Made by a program: the position numbers and the translations under genes. Below, piece after piece: positions 1 to 6,848 of a stretch of 16,568 bases of DNA. This DNA comes from Candidatus Caccovivens faecavium (GTDB lineage: Bacteria; Bacillota; Clostridia; Christensenellales; UBA1242), in NCBI GenBank assembly GCA_018715545.1, contig DVLK01000032.1:1-16568 (forward strand). Direction: 5' to 3'. The notes under the pieces were generated by a model, which was given only the letters and a program-made list of their open reading frames with translations, did no database searches and had not been told where the DNA came from. The number at the start of each line of letters is the position of its first letter. The stretch's first letter is position 1.

Positions 1-724
1 CCCTGACGCCGACAGGCTTGGCGTTATGGTGAAACATAACAACGAGTATATAAAACTTAGTGGAAATGAAGTTGGCTATATTTTTGCTGACTACTTACTT
101 TCTAACACAAAGAACAAAATTATTGTCACAAGCGTAGTCACTAGCCCTCTAATAGATGAAATATGTAAAAAAAATCACGCTAAGGTGTATAAAACTCTCA
201 CTGGCTTCATGAGTATGGGAAATAAGGCAAAGGAACTATCAAGTATTTACGGCAGAGAAAACATTGTCTTAATCTATGAAGAAAGTTGCGGTTATTGCAC
301 GGGTAATTCCTTTGATAAAGATGGAATTTCCGCTTCGCTCCTCATATTAGAAATCACGGAAAAATTTAAAAATGCTGGAAAAACGCTTGTAGATTATCTT
401 GATGACATCTACTCTAAATATGGTAAGCTAACATCCTTATCTAGTTCAATTGAATTAGATAGTTCCGCGCGTGTCATAGACAAAATAAGATATACAGGGC
501 TAAAAGAATTGAAGTTAAATATTCTAAAAATAATCGACTATCAAAAAGATGATACAAATTTGCCAAAGCAAAACTTTTTAGAGTTTATCATAAAAGATGG
601 TTCTTTCATTCTCCGTCCTAGTGGAACTGAGCCTAAACTTAAAATCTACCTTTTTCATAAAGACGAAGATTACGCAAATAAATTATTAAAAGAATTAATA
701 AATTATATAAAAACACACCTATAA
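1..724 (+). CDS. Phosphoglucomutase/phosphomannomutase, C-terminal part (5' end outside window)
   Basis: Alpha-D-phosphohexomutase family enzyme, which moves phosphate between C1 and C6 of a hexose phosphate (glucose and/or mannose) in the cytoplasm. The gene enters from the left edge. The reading frame is open from base 2 and begins PDADRLGV, the Mg-binding loop of the family (usually DPDADR), so the ATG at 26 lies inside the gene and is not the start. 240 residues are visible. Further family landmarks are LSGNEVGY (about residue 20), the sugar-recognition loop EESCGY (about residue 94; usually EESYG or similar), KDGISASLL (about residue 107) and the phosphate-binding loop RPSGTEPKLKIY (about residue 206), then a normal C-terminus. 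The N-terminal domains with the catalytic phosphoserine are off the window. One oddity is TLTGFMSMGNK where relatives usually read TGFKxIG. Glucose or mannose preference cannot be decided. It is the only + strand gene and converges on pflA. Confidence 0.9.
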   Translation, partial: PDADRLGVMVKHNNEYIKLSGNEVGYIFADYLLSNTKNKIIVTSVVTSPLIDEICKKNHAKVYKTLTGFMSMGNKAKELSSIYGRENIVLIYEESCGYCTGNSFDKDGISASLLILEITEKFKNAGKTLVDYLDDIYSKYGKLTSLSSSIELDSSARVIDKIRYTGLKELKLNILKIIDYQKDDTNLPKQNFLEFIIKDGSFILRPSGTEPKLKIYLFHKDEDYANKLLKELINYIKTHL

Positions 725-726
725 TC

Positions 727-771
727 GTCATGCAACCGCAAGTAGCGGAATGCTACGCCGTCGAAACATCT
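727..771. repeat. Degenerate half copy of the palindromic intergenic repeat
   Basis: Starts 3 bases after the phosphoglucomutase stop codon. It opens with GTCAT and closes with GTCGAAACATCT, matching the left half of the neighbouring full repeat (GTCAT at 791-795 ... GTCGAAGAATCT at 822-833) with about the same spacing. Inside is a perfect small hairpin, GTAGC (742-746) / GCTAC (752-756). It is read as a decayed or independently inserted half-element. The middle is poorly conserved. Confidence 0.4.
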
Positions 772-786
772 AAAAAACCAAGCCTA

Positions 787-906
787 TTTTGTCATTCTGA
801 GCCGTGAGCGTCAGCGAACGTGTCGAAGAATCTCATAAAATCACACTGAACCCTCTTAGATCCTTCGATGACGGAACGCAAAGCGTTCCTACTCAGGATG
901 ACAAAA
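787..906. repeat. Palindromic intergenic repeat (MITE/REP-like)
   Basis: An imperfect palindrome of about 120 bp. The outer arms TTTTGTCATTCTGAG (787-801) and CTCAGGATGACAAAA (892-906) are complementary at 14 of 15 positions. The inner arms TCGAAGAATCT (823-833) and AGATCCTTCGA (858-868) match at 10 of 11. The right half also carries a perfect 7-bp hairpin, GGAACGC-AAA-GCGTTCC (873-889). The outer sequence (TGTCATTCTGAG ... GAAGRATCT ... CTCAGGATGACA) is a pattern I recognise from interspersed non-coding repeats in many bacterial genomes, including clostridia. It has no coding capacity and is probably mobilised in trans or inherited as a structured RNA/DNA element. Confidence 0.7.
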
Positions 907-1023
907 CCTAGCGGAAATAAGAAGTAAAAAAATAAAAGTCTTAAAATTTATATAATGATTATCAGTCCGTAATTTTATTAAAAATAATTATTTAAAAAAT
1001 ATAATAAATTAACGAAAAATAAT

Positions 1024-1062
1024 AAAAAAACACTAAAAAATCGCATTTTTTGTGTCTTTTTA
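1024..1062 (-). terminator. Bidirectional rho-independent terminator between the convergent genes
   Basis: A hairpin with ACAC (1030-1033) and AAAAAAT (1035-1041) pairing with ATTTTTT (1045-1051) and GTGT (1052-1055), a CGC loop and one bulged T at 1034. An A-tract precedes it and a T-tract follows it on the + strand, so it can stop transcription both from pflA (- strand) and from the phosphoglucomutase gene (+ strand). The stem is AT-rich, so strength is uncertain. The rest of 907-1107 is very AT-rich, with nothing else recognisable. Confidence 0.55.
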
Positions 1063-1107
1063 TATTTATTAAATAATTTTTTATTATTTAGTGGATTATA
1101 TACATTT

Positions 1108-1809
1108 CTAATCATTTAGCAATTTTTCAAGTTGTTTACATTTTTCTTTGTCCATATCAAGCACATTTTCAAGTCGATATTTAATTCCTAAATTTTTGTA
1201 TTTCTCCTTTGCCATACTGTGATATGGAAGAAGCTCCACACGCTCCACATTTTTGATATTCTTTATGTAATCTTTAAGTTTTAATATGTCCTCTTTGGTG
1301 TCGTTATAACCTGGCACAATAACTTGTCTTAGCCAAAGTTTTTTATTTTTCGCCTGACAAGTTTCCAAGAATTTATTGTATTTATCAATCGCTTGACCAG
1401 TGAGGGCTTTATATTTTTCTTTGTCAATTGCTTTAACATCCAAAATGACTAAATCTACATAATCTAAAATTTCCTCATAATCGTCACCGAAGCCTGAGGT
1501 ATCTAAACATGTATGCAAACCATGCTTTTTACATTCCTTTAACGCTTCTAATAAAAATTTTGGTTGTTTAAGTGGCTCTCCGCCTGAAAATGTCACTCCG
1601 CCATCATCCCCAAAGTAAGGTACATATTTTAATATCTTTTTAACAAGCTCTTCCGCTGTCATTTCTATCTTTTTAACGCTTGTCCAAGTTTCTGGATTGT
1701 GACAATAAGCACACCTAAGCGGACAGCCCTGCATAAAGACAACAAATCTCACGCCCGGTCCGTCCACCAATCCCATAGTTTCAAAACTGTCAATATTTCC
1801 TTTAATCAT
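1108..1809 (-). CDS. pflA: Pyruvate formate-lyase activating enzyme (radical SAM)
   Basis: Radical-SAM glycyl-radical activase. It uses a [4Fe-4S] cluster and S-adenosylmethionine to place the glycyl radical on pyruvate formate-lyase. The cluster-binding motif CPLRCAYC gives C29, C33 and C36 in the CX3CX2C spacing, the same positions I recall for the E. coli enzyme. The SAM-binding GGE motif is SGGEP at residues 75-79. The N-terminal MGLVDGPGVRFVVFMQGCP is typical of PflA. Length is 233 residues against about 245 in E. coli, and the short 4-Cys form shows it is the canonical activase, not an 8-Fe glycyl-radical activase with extra ferredoxin domains. It starts at ATG 24 bp after the pflB stop, with a TAGGAAA ribosome binding site, so it is co-transcribed with its substrate gene. 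Confidence 0.96.
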   Translation of the reverse strand: MIKGNIDSFETMGLVDGPGVRFVVFMQGCPLRCAYCHNPETWTSVKKIEMTAEELVKKILKYVPYFGDDGGVTFSGGEPLKQPKFLLEALKECKKHGLHTCLDTSGFGDDYEEILDYVDLVILDVKAIDKEKYKALTGQAIDKYNKFLETCQAKNKKLWLRQVIVPGYNDTKEDILKLKDYIKNIKNVERVELLPYHSMAKEKYKNLGIKYRLENVLDMDKEKCKQLEKLLND

Positions 1810-1833
1810 TTTTAATTTCCTAACTATCTATTT

Positions 1834-4071
1834 CTATCTTGATGTATGGAAAGTTCTTGCAATTACTTCCTCTTGATGAGCGCGTGAAAGTTTGTTGAAG
1901 TTGACAGCATAGCCACTTACCCTGATTGTTAAATTTGGATATTTCCAAGGGTTGTTCATGGCGTCAATAAGTAGCGAACGATTGAGCACATTGACATTGA
2001 TATGTTGCGCCTTTTGATCAAAATAACCATCCAAAATACTAACCAAATTCTTCACTCTTGCCTTATCATCCTTGCCAAGTGCGTCTGGTACTATTGAGAA
2101 TGTGTTAGAAATCCCATCTTGACAGCAATCACAATATGGAATTTTTGCCACCGAGTTAAGCGAAGCAAGAGCCCCTGATGTGTCACGCTCATGCATAGGA
2201 TTAGCGCCTGGGGCAAATGGCACGCCTGCACGCCTGCCGTCAGGAGTCGCTCCCGTCTTTTTACCGTACATAACATTTGATGTGATTGTAAGAAGTGACA
2301 AAGTCTTAATAGATTTCCTATAAGTCTTATTTTCGTCTAGACAAGCCTTAAACGCTTTAACAAGACTAACCGCAATCTCATCCACTCTGTCGTCATCGTT
2401 GCCAAACTTTGGAAAATCGCCAGCAATTTTGAAATCGACAATGACACCCTCATCATTTCTAATTGGGCTGACCTTAGCATATTTAATTGCAGAGAGCGAG
2501 TCAACAGCAACAGAGAAACCTGCCACACCGAACGCCATCAGTCTTTCAACATCCGTGTCATGAAGCGCCATTTGAATAGCCTCATACGCGTATTTATCGT
2601 GCATATAGTGAATGATATTCATAGCATCCACATAGGTTTTTGCCACAAGCTTCATAGTTTTAAGATAGTTTTTCCAAACTGTGTCAAAATTTAAAACGCT
2701 TTCCTTATTTTTCTTTAAGCCCTCTACGACAAGTACCCCACTCTTCTCGTCCACTCCACCATTAAGCGAATATAGAAGCGTTTTTGCTAAATTACAACGC
2801 GCGCCAAAGAACTGCATCTGCTTTCCAACCTTCATTGCGGAAACACAGCACGCAATTGCGTAGTCAGAACCATAGATAGGACGCATAACATCATCGCCTT
2901 CATATTGAATAGCGTCGGTTTTTATAGAAATCTTCGCGCAATAACGCTTAAAATTTGCTGGAAGTTTTGAAGAATATAGAATGGTCAAATTTGGCTCTGG
3001 TGAAGGATTTAGGTTGATAAGTGAGTATAAATATCTAAATGAATTTTTTGTAACTAAACTATGTTCGCCATCCAGCATACCACCAACACTCTCTGTAACC
3101 CAAGTTGGATCACCAGCAAAAATTTCGTCATACTCTGGCGTTCTCAAATGCCTTACAAGGCGTAGCTTTATGATAAATTGGTCGATGAGTTCCTGAGCAT
3201 CTTTTTCAGTCATCAACTTTCTTTGCAAATCTCTTTCAATATAGATATCAAGAAAAGTAGAGGTACGCCCCAAACTCATTGCCGCGCCATTGTCCTCTTT
3301 TACGCCAGCAAGATAGGCAAAATATAGCCATTGCACTGCTTCATAGGCATTTTTAGCTGGCTTTGATATATCATAGCCATAGCTATTTGCCATCTCTTTT
3401 AGCTTATTGAGCGCTTTTATCTGTTCGGCAACTTCCTCTCTTAGTCTAATGTTTTCCTCAGAGGAAACATCAATTTTCGCATAGTCCTTTTGTTTAAATT
3501 CAATAAGTTTATCAACCCCATATAGAGCCACTCTGCGATAGTCGCCTATTATTCTTCCTCTGCCATAGGCATCAGGAAGCCCTGTTAAAAGCCCTGCTTT
3601 TCTTGCGCGTCTAATTTCTGGCGTATAAACATCAAACACGCCATCGTTATGTGTCTTTCTAAATTCCTTAAAATGCTTTTCAAGAGTTGGATTTAATTTT
3701 TTATTATACGCTTCAAGTGCTTTATCTGCCATTCTTGTGCCACCATAGAGATTGACAATTCTCTTTAATGGCTTATCAGTCTGCAAGCCGACAACAACTT
3801 CGTTTTTCTTATCAATATAACCTGGCTTAAAACTTGTTATGCCAGAAACAGCATCAAGTTCAACATCAAGTAAGCCTACCTTTGCCTCTTTATGCAAAAG
3901 TTTTTCGCATTTTTCCCATACCTTTTTGGTCTTTGACGAGATTGGAGATAGGAAACTATCATCTCCTTTGTATTCCTTATAGTTTGCTTTGATAAAGTCA
4001 GCAACATCAATATTCTCTTGCCATTTTCCGCCATTAAAGCCCTTGTAAAATCCGACTGTTTCTTCTTTCAT
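1834..4071 (-). CDS. pflB: Formate C-acetyltransferase (pyruvate formate-lyase)
   Basis: Glycyl-radical enzyme converting pyruvate and CoA to acetyl-CoA and formate, the main pyruvate-cleaving step in fermentation without oxygen. At 745 residues it is close to the usual ~760. The active-site cysteine pair is in IACCVSAM (C408/C409, equivalent to C418/C419 of E. coli). The radical glycine is G720 in the C-terminal RVSGYAVNF motif. Other family stretches include GRGRIIGDYRR (about 170-180) and TPDGRRAG before the C-terminal domain. The presence of CC and of PflA next door separates it from glycerol dehydratase or choline lyase relatives. It starts at ATG 4071 behind AGGAGA, with its own promoter at 4148-4176 and a palindrome in the leader that could be a control site. 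The enzyme is destroyed by oxygen, consistent with an obligate or facultative anaerobe. Confidence 0.97.
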   Translation of the reverse strand: MKEETVGFYKGFNGGKWQENIDVADFIKANYKEYKGDDSFLSPISSKTKKVWEKCEKLLHKEAKVGLLDVELDAVSGITSFKPGYIDKKNEVVVGLQTDKPLKRIVNLYGGTRMADKALEAYNKKLNPTLEKHFKEFRKTHNDGVFDVYTPEIRRARKAGLLTGLPDAYGRGRIIGDYRRVALYGVDKLIEFKQKDYAKIDVSSEENIRLREEVAEQIKALNKLKEMANSYGYDISKPAKNAYEAVQWLYFAYLAGVKEDNGAAMSLGRTSTFLDIYIERDLQRKLMTEKDAQELIDQFIIKLRLVRHLRTPEYDEIFAGDPTWVTESVGGMLDGEHSLVTKNSFRYLYSLINLNPSPEPNLTILYSSKLPANFKRYCAKISIKTDAIQYEGDDVMRPIYGSDYAIACCVSAMKVGKQMQFFGARCNLAKTLLYSLNGGVDEKSGVLVVEGLKKNKESVLNFDTVWKNYLKTMKLVAKTYVDAMNIIHYMHDKYAYEAIQMALHDTDVERLMAFGVAGFSVAVDSLSAIKYAKVSPIRNDEGVIVDFKIAGDFPKFGNDDDRVDEIAVSLVKAFKACLDENKTYRKSIKTLSLLTITSNVMYGKKTGATPDGRRAGVPFAPGANPMHERDTSGALASLNSVAKIPYCDCCQDGISNTFSIVPDALGKDDKARVKNLVSILDGYFDQKAQHINVNVLNRSLLIDAMNNPWKYPNLTIRVSGYAVNFNKLSRAHQEEVIARTFHTSR

Positions 4072-4096
4072 AACATTCTCCTTTTGTTCTTAATTT

Positions 4097-4123
4097 TTTG
4101 CCAAAAACACATTATGTGGCAAA
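4097..4123 (-). promoter_or_regulatory. Palindrome in the pflB leader (candidate operator or RNA hairpin)
   Basis: TTTGCCA (4097-4103) and TGGCAAA (4117-4123) are perfect 7-bp inverted repeats flanking AAAACACATTATG. The spacer itself contains a smaller CACA/TGTG symmetry. It lies about 18-44 bases after the predicted transcription start and about 14 bases before the ribosome binding site, so it could be a repressor site or a leader hairpin. No regulator family is assigned; it does not match the Rex or FNR consensus well. Confidence 0.4.
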
Positions 4124-4147
4124 TTTTATTCATCCTTATGCCTATAT

Positions 4148-4176
4148 ATTGTATAATATCTTAAATAATTAGTCAA
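4148..4176 (-). promoter_or_regulatory. Sigma-A type promoter of pflB-pflA
   Basis: On the - strand, -35 TTGACT (4171-4176) and -10 TACAAT (4148-4153) are separated by exactly 17 bp. Transcription would begin near 4141, giving a leader of about 70 bases before the pflB ATG at 4071. It is the best-formed promoter in the window. Confidence 0.75.
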
Positions 4177-4188
4177 ATAAAATATAGA

Positions 4189-4237
4189 AGATTTAAAAAA
4201 ATATGCATGAAAATTGCATATTTCTTTTTTTAAATCT
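4189..4237 (-). terminator. Rho-independent terminator of the small exported-protein gene
   Basis: The core stem AAATATGCA (4199-4207) / TGCATATTT (4215-4223) has a 7-base loop. The outer arms (4189-4198 and 4225-4237, with one extra C) extend the pairing. On the - strand the core stem is followed by a run of seven T. The outer arm overlaps the stop codon of the gene it ends, and the element sits just upstream of the pfl promoter, insulating it. Confidence 0.7.
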
Positions 4238-4694
4238 CTTGTCCACTTGATGATAAAATATCATTTAAAACTTTGTATAAATCTTTTGAGGAGTTTTCTG
4301 TGTTGATGTAGAAGCATCTACCTTGAAACTTTCCGTCAATTCCGCGATAGATATTAAAGCCATAGCCATCCTCTTCCACCTTGATTGTCAATTCGTTGAA
4401 GCCTAAGCCATTAAACTCATAATAACCATCAAACTTAAAATTAAGAAAATAGCCGTCTTTAATCATCTTATCATATAGTTCTGGAAAGGTCACTCCTAGT
4501 GCTGGCGTGTCATAAGCATTTTCAATGTATTTTAAAAATTCCTCTTGTATGTCCGCCTTTTGTTCATCTGTAATCTCTATAACCTCTCCATTTGCGATAA
4601 AACTCATATCTCCATACGGAAAGACATCTAAAACTCCAAGTATTGCGCTCAACATCATTGGCACTCCTATTAAAGAAAACAATAATCTTCTCAT
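4230..4694 (-). CDS. Small exported or membrane-anchored protein, function unknown
   Basis: 154 residues, family not recognised. The ATG at 4694 was chosen because a strong GGAGG sits 5 bases upstream of it. An in-frame GTG at 4706 would place that ribosome binding site inside the coding region. The protein starts MRR and has one hydrophobic segment (about residues 4-25), fitting a signal anchor or an uncleaved signal peptide without a lipobox cysteine. The remainder is a soluble, acidic domain with many aromatic residues (FKFDGYYEFNGLGFNEL around 89-103) and a likely beta-rich fold, ending in a short helix. It is a single-gene unit with its own terminator; no convincing promoter was found in 4707-4776. 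Nothing in the context predicts a role. Confidence 0.75.
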   Translation of the reverse strand: MRRLLFSLIGVPMMLSAILGVLDVFPYGDMSFIANGEVIEITDEQKADIQEEFLKYIENAYDTPALGVTFPELYDKMIKDGYFLNFKFDGYYEFNGLGFNELTIKVEEDGYGFNIYRGIDGKFQGRCFYINTENSSKDLYKVLNDILSSSGQEI

Positions 4695-5063
4695 AAATAC
4701 CTCCACTATGCAAGGTAGTTTGTGAGAAAAACATATTTATATACAAACGACAATCGAAAAATTTTAAAATTCAAAAGTGAAGAAAATCTTTCGGTTTTCA
4801 GTGAAGAGGTTTGGCGCAGGACAAAAATTGAAATTAAGCGCAGTTGTGGCATTGCCCACTATCTTTAATCAAAGCCACTTTCCCTCCAACACCCGATTTT
4901 TACTACTCAAATCAATTTTCGATTTTGCGAGGGGAAGGGCTTTGCCCGGTGCGCACAAATCGAAAATCACATACAGGGAAGAGGACTAGGCGGAGAAACC
5001 AACGGAGTAGCCGTTAGAAAAGTTTACTTTTCGTGCCGGCGTTAAGCGAAGTTGGTGTCTGTC
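4695..5063. other. Non-coding, hairpin-rich intergenic region
   Basis: About 370 bases between the ABC exporter stop codon and the small exported-protein gene. No credible gene is seen; the one 70-codon + strand frame has no good ribosome binding site and overlaps the hairpins. Base composition from about 4810 to 5060 is more GC-rich than other spacers here. It holds two large inverted-repeat structures, listed separately, and a near-identical direct repeat, TTAAGCGCAGTTG at 4834-4846 and TTAAGCGAAGTTG at 5042-5054. No stem followed by a T-run was found, so the exporter operon lacks an obvious rho-independent terminator. Confidence 0.5.
4915..4967. repeat. Long inverted repeat with inner hairpin
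   Basis: The perfect 11-bp arms ATTTTCGATTT (4915-4925) and AAATCGAAAAT (4957-4967) continue as TGCG/CGCA with one bulged C. The loop holds a second hairpin, GGGC-TTT-GCCC (4937-4947). It could form a cruciform or RNA hairpin. It is probably part of an interspersed repeat, but only one copy is seen here. Confidence 0.55.
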
Positions 5064-5065
5064 CT
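4982..5065. repeat. Nested palindrome overlapping the exporter stop codon
   Basis: Three inverted-repeat pairs are nested in order: AGGAC (4982-4986)/GTCCT (5061-5065), ACCAAC (4998-5003)/GTTGGT (5051-5056), and GAAAAG (5017-5022)/CTTTTC (5027-5032). A further local hairpin is AACGG-AGTAG-CCGTT (5001-5015). The right end overlaps the TAG stop of the ABC gene. The nesting suggests a folded RNA or a small mobile repeat with AGGAC ends. Confidence 0.45.
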
Positions 5066-6848
5066 AATTTTCCGCAAACTGGCTATTATACAAATCTGCG
5101 TAGAAGCCACCTTTTGCCATTAACTCTTCATGGTTACCACTCTCGATAACATCGCCGTCCTTTAAAACAAGGATGATATCGGCATTTTTGATGGTGGAAA
5201 GTCTGTGTGCGATAATGAAGGATGTTCGCCCCTCCATAAGTTTATCCATCGCTTTTTGAATAAGCTCCTCCGTTCTTGTATCAACAGATGAAGTTGCCTC
5301 ATCTAAGATAAGCATAGGATTGTTTGCCACCATAGTTCTTGCAATGGTAAGAAGTTGCTTTTGACCAGCTGAAAGATTGACGGCATCATCAATTACTGTG
5401 TCATAACCTTGTGGAAGCGTTTGAATGAAGTGGTCAACTCCAACACTTTTACAAGCTTCGACTATCTGTTCGTCAGTGACATTTTCTTTGTTATAGCGTA
5501 AATTTTCCTTTATAGTTCCTTGGAAAAGCCAAGTATCTTGAAGCACCATACCAAAGAGGTCGTGTATGTTTTCTCGGGTTAAATCTTTGATGGACTTACC
5601 GTCAATTCTTATATCACCAGAATTAATTTCATAGAAGCGCATAAGAAGATTTACAAGGGTTGTCTTTCCAGCGCCCGTTGGTCCGACAATCGCCACCTTT
5701 TCGCCCGCGTACACCTTGACTGAAAAATCCTTGATGATTATTTTATCTTTGGTGTAACCAAATTTTACATGGTCAAATTCAATTTCGCCCTTAACATCGG
5801 TGAGCATTTCCGTCTTTTTGTCCTCATTTTCAAGCTCTTTTTCTTCTAAAAACTCAAACACGCGTCCGCACGCAGCAGAAGTTGATTGCAAACTTGTGAG
5901 CGATTGCGCAATCTGAGAAAGAGGATTGGAGAACATACGCGCATAAATCATAAATGCTGCAATTGGTCCAAGCCCGATTGTGCCATTGGCTGCAAGCACT
6001 GCACCGACAACACACACAGCAACAAACGCAAAGTTACCTACAAAGCCCATAATGGGCATCATAGCATTTGATAAAAATTGTGACTTCCAAGCGCTTGTAT
6101 AGAGCTTTTTGTTAATCTTTGCAAATTCTTCGCCTTTATCTTTTTCCGCATTAAATAACTTTATTACATTATGCCCAGAATATACCTCTTCAATATGAGC
6201 ATTTAAGTCACCTAAGTTCTTTTGTTGCATGATGAAGTACTTTTGAGATTTCGATAGGCAAATTACAATTATCAAAAAGCCGATAAGTGTAGCGCCAATA
6301 ACTGTGAATGCCATTATCCACTGTGTCACAAACATAGCAATTATAACACCAACAAAAAGAATTATATTGGAAAATAGACTGGACACAGACTGGTTCATTG
6401 TCTGACCTATTGTGTCGACATCGTTTGTTACACGGCTTAATGTGTCACCATATAGATGTGTGTCAAAATATTGAAGTGGAAGTTTATTTATCTTCCAAGA
6501 TATATCATCTCTAAACTTAAAGACTATTTTTTGTGTGGCTGTTGCCATGATAAAATGTTGAAAATAGCCAAGAACTGCCATAAATAAAGCAAGGGTTAAG
6601 ATAGTGAGCGCTGTTCTTGTCACAGCATCTAAATCAATACCTCCGCTCATAAGCCCGCCTGAAATAAGTTCAGTGAGGTCACTTATAAGATTTGGTGATA
6701 TGATTTGGCAGACAACGGAAATTGCCCCTAAAATAAGAGAAATCCCTATAAGCCAATAGAATTTTTTGCAATATTTTATGAGTTTAACCATGGACTTTTT
6801 AAACTGTCCTTTTACTGGCTTTTCTCCTGTCATCACATGCCTACTCAT
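5064..6848 (-). CDS. Heterodimeric ABC exporter subunit with the catalytic nucleotide-binding domain
   Basis: Half-transporter of 594 residues: a six-helix type I exporter membrane domain (about 25-325) followed by a nucleotide-binding domain (about 355-594). Motifs are Walker A GPTGAGKTT (389-397), Q-loop Q437, signature LSAGQ (492-496, altered from LSGGQ), Walker B LILDEATS with catalytic E517, and H-loop H548. Catalytic Glu and His are intact while the signature is weakened. That is the pattern expected of the BmrD/TM288/LmrD-type partner in heterodimeric exporters, whose signature faces the degenerate ATP site. The ATG overlaps the TGA of the upstream partner by 4 bases (ATGA), so translation is coupled and equal amounts are likely. 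The substrate is probably a lipid, peptide or drug, but the sequence does not tell. A long cytoplasmic N-terminus (MSRHVMTGEK...) is normal for this class. Confidence 0.93.
   Translation of the reverse strand: MSRHVMTGEKPVKGQFKKSMVKLIKYCKKFYWLIGISLILGAISVVCQIISPNLISDLTELISGGLMSGGIDLDAVTRTALTILTLALFMAVLGYFQHFIMATATQKIVFKFRDDISWKINKLPLQYFDTHLYGDTLSRVTNDVDTIGQTMNQSVSSLFSNIILFVGVIIAMFVTQWIMAFTVIGATLIGFLIIVICLSKSQKYFIMQQKNLGDLNAHIEEVYSGHNVIKLFNAEKDKGEEFAKINKKLYTSAWKSQFLSNAMMPIMGFVGNFAFVAVCVVGAVLAANGTIGLGPIAAFMIYARMFSNPLSQIAQSLTSLQSTSAACGRVFEFLEEKELENEDKKTEMLTDVKGEIEFDHVKFGYTKDKIIIKDFSVKVYAGEKVAIVGPTGAGKTTLVNLLMRFYEINSGDIRIDGKSIKDLTRENIHDLFGMVLQDTWLFQGTIKENLRYNKENVTDEQIVEACKSVGVDHFIQTLPQGYDTVIDDAVNLSAGQKQLLTIARTMVANNPMLILDEATSSVDTRTEELIQKAMDKLMEGRTSFIIAHRLSTIKNADIILVLKDGDVIESGNHEELMAKGGFYADLYNSQFAEN

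Noticed and set aside
26..28. ATG at 26 as the start of the phosphoglucomutase-like protein
   Set aside because: The frame is open to the left edge and the codons before it spell the family's metal-binding loop (PDADRLGV), so this ATG is internal.
4705..4721. ACTATGCAAGGTAGT, a short ACTA/TAGT symmetry upstream of the small exported-protein gene, faintly like a PadR operator
   Set aside because: The arms are only 4 bp and the resemblance rests on memory; likely by chance.
4777..4989. A + strand open frame of 70 codons starting MKKIFRFSV
   Set aside because: No good ribosome binding site, it runs through the hairpin structures, composition is not protein-like, and no family resemblance is seen. 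Treated as non-coding.
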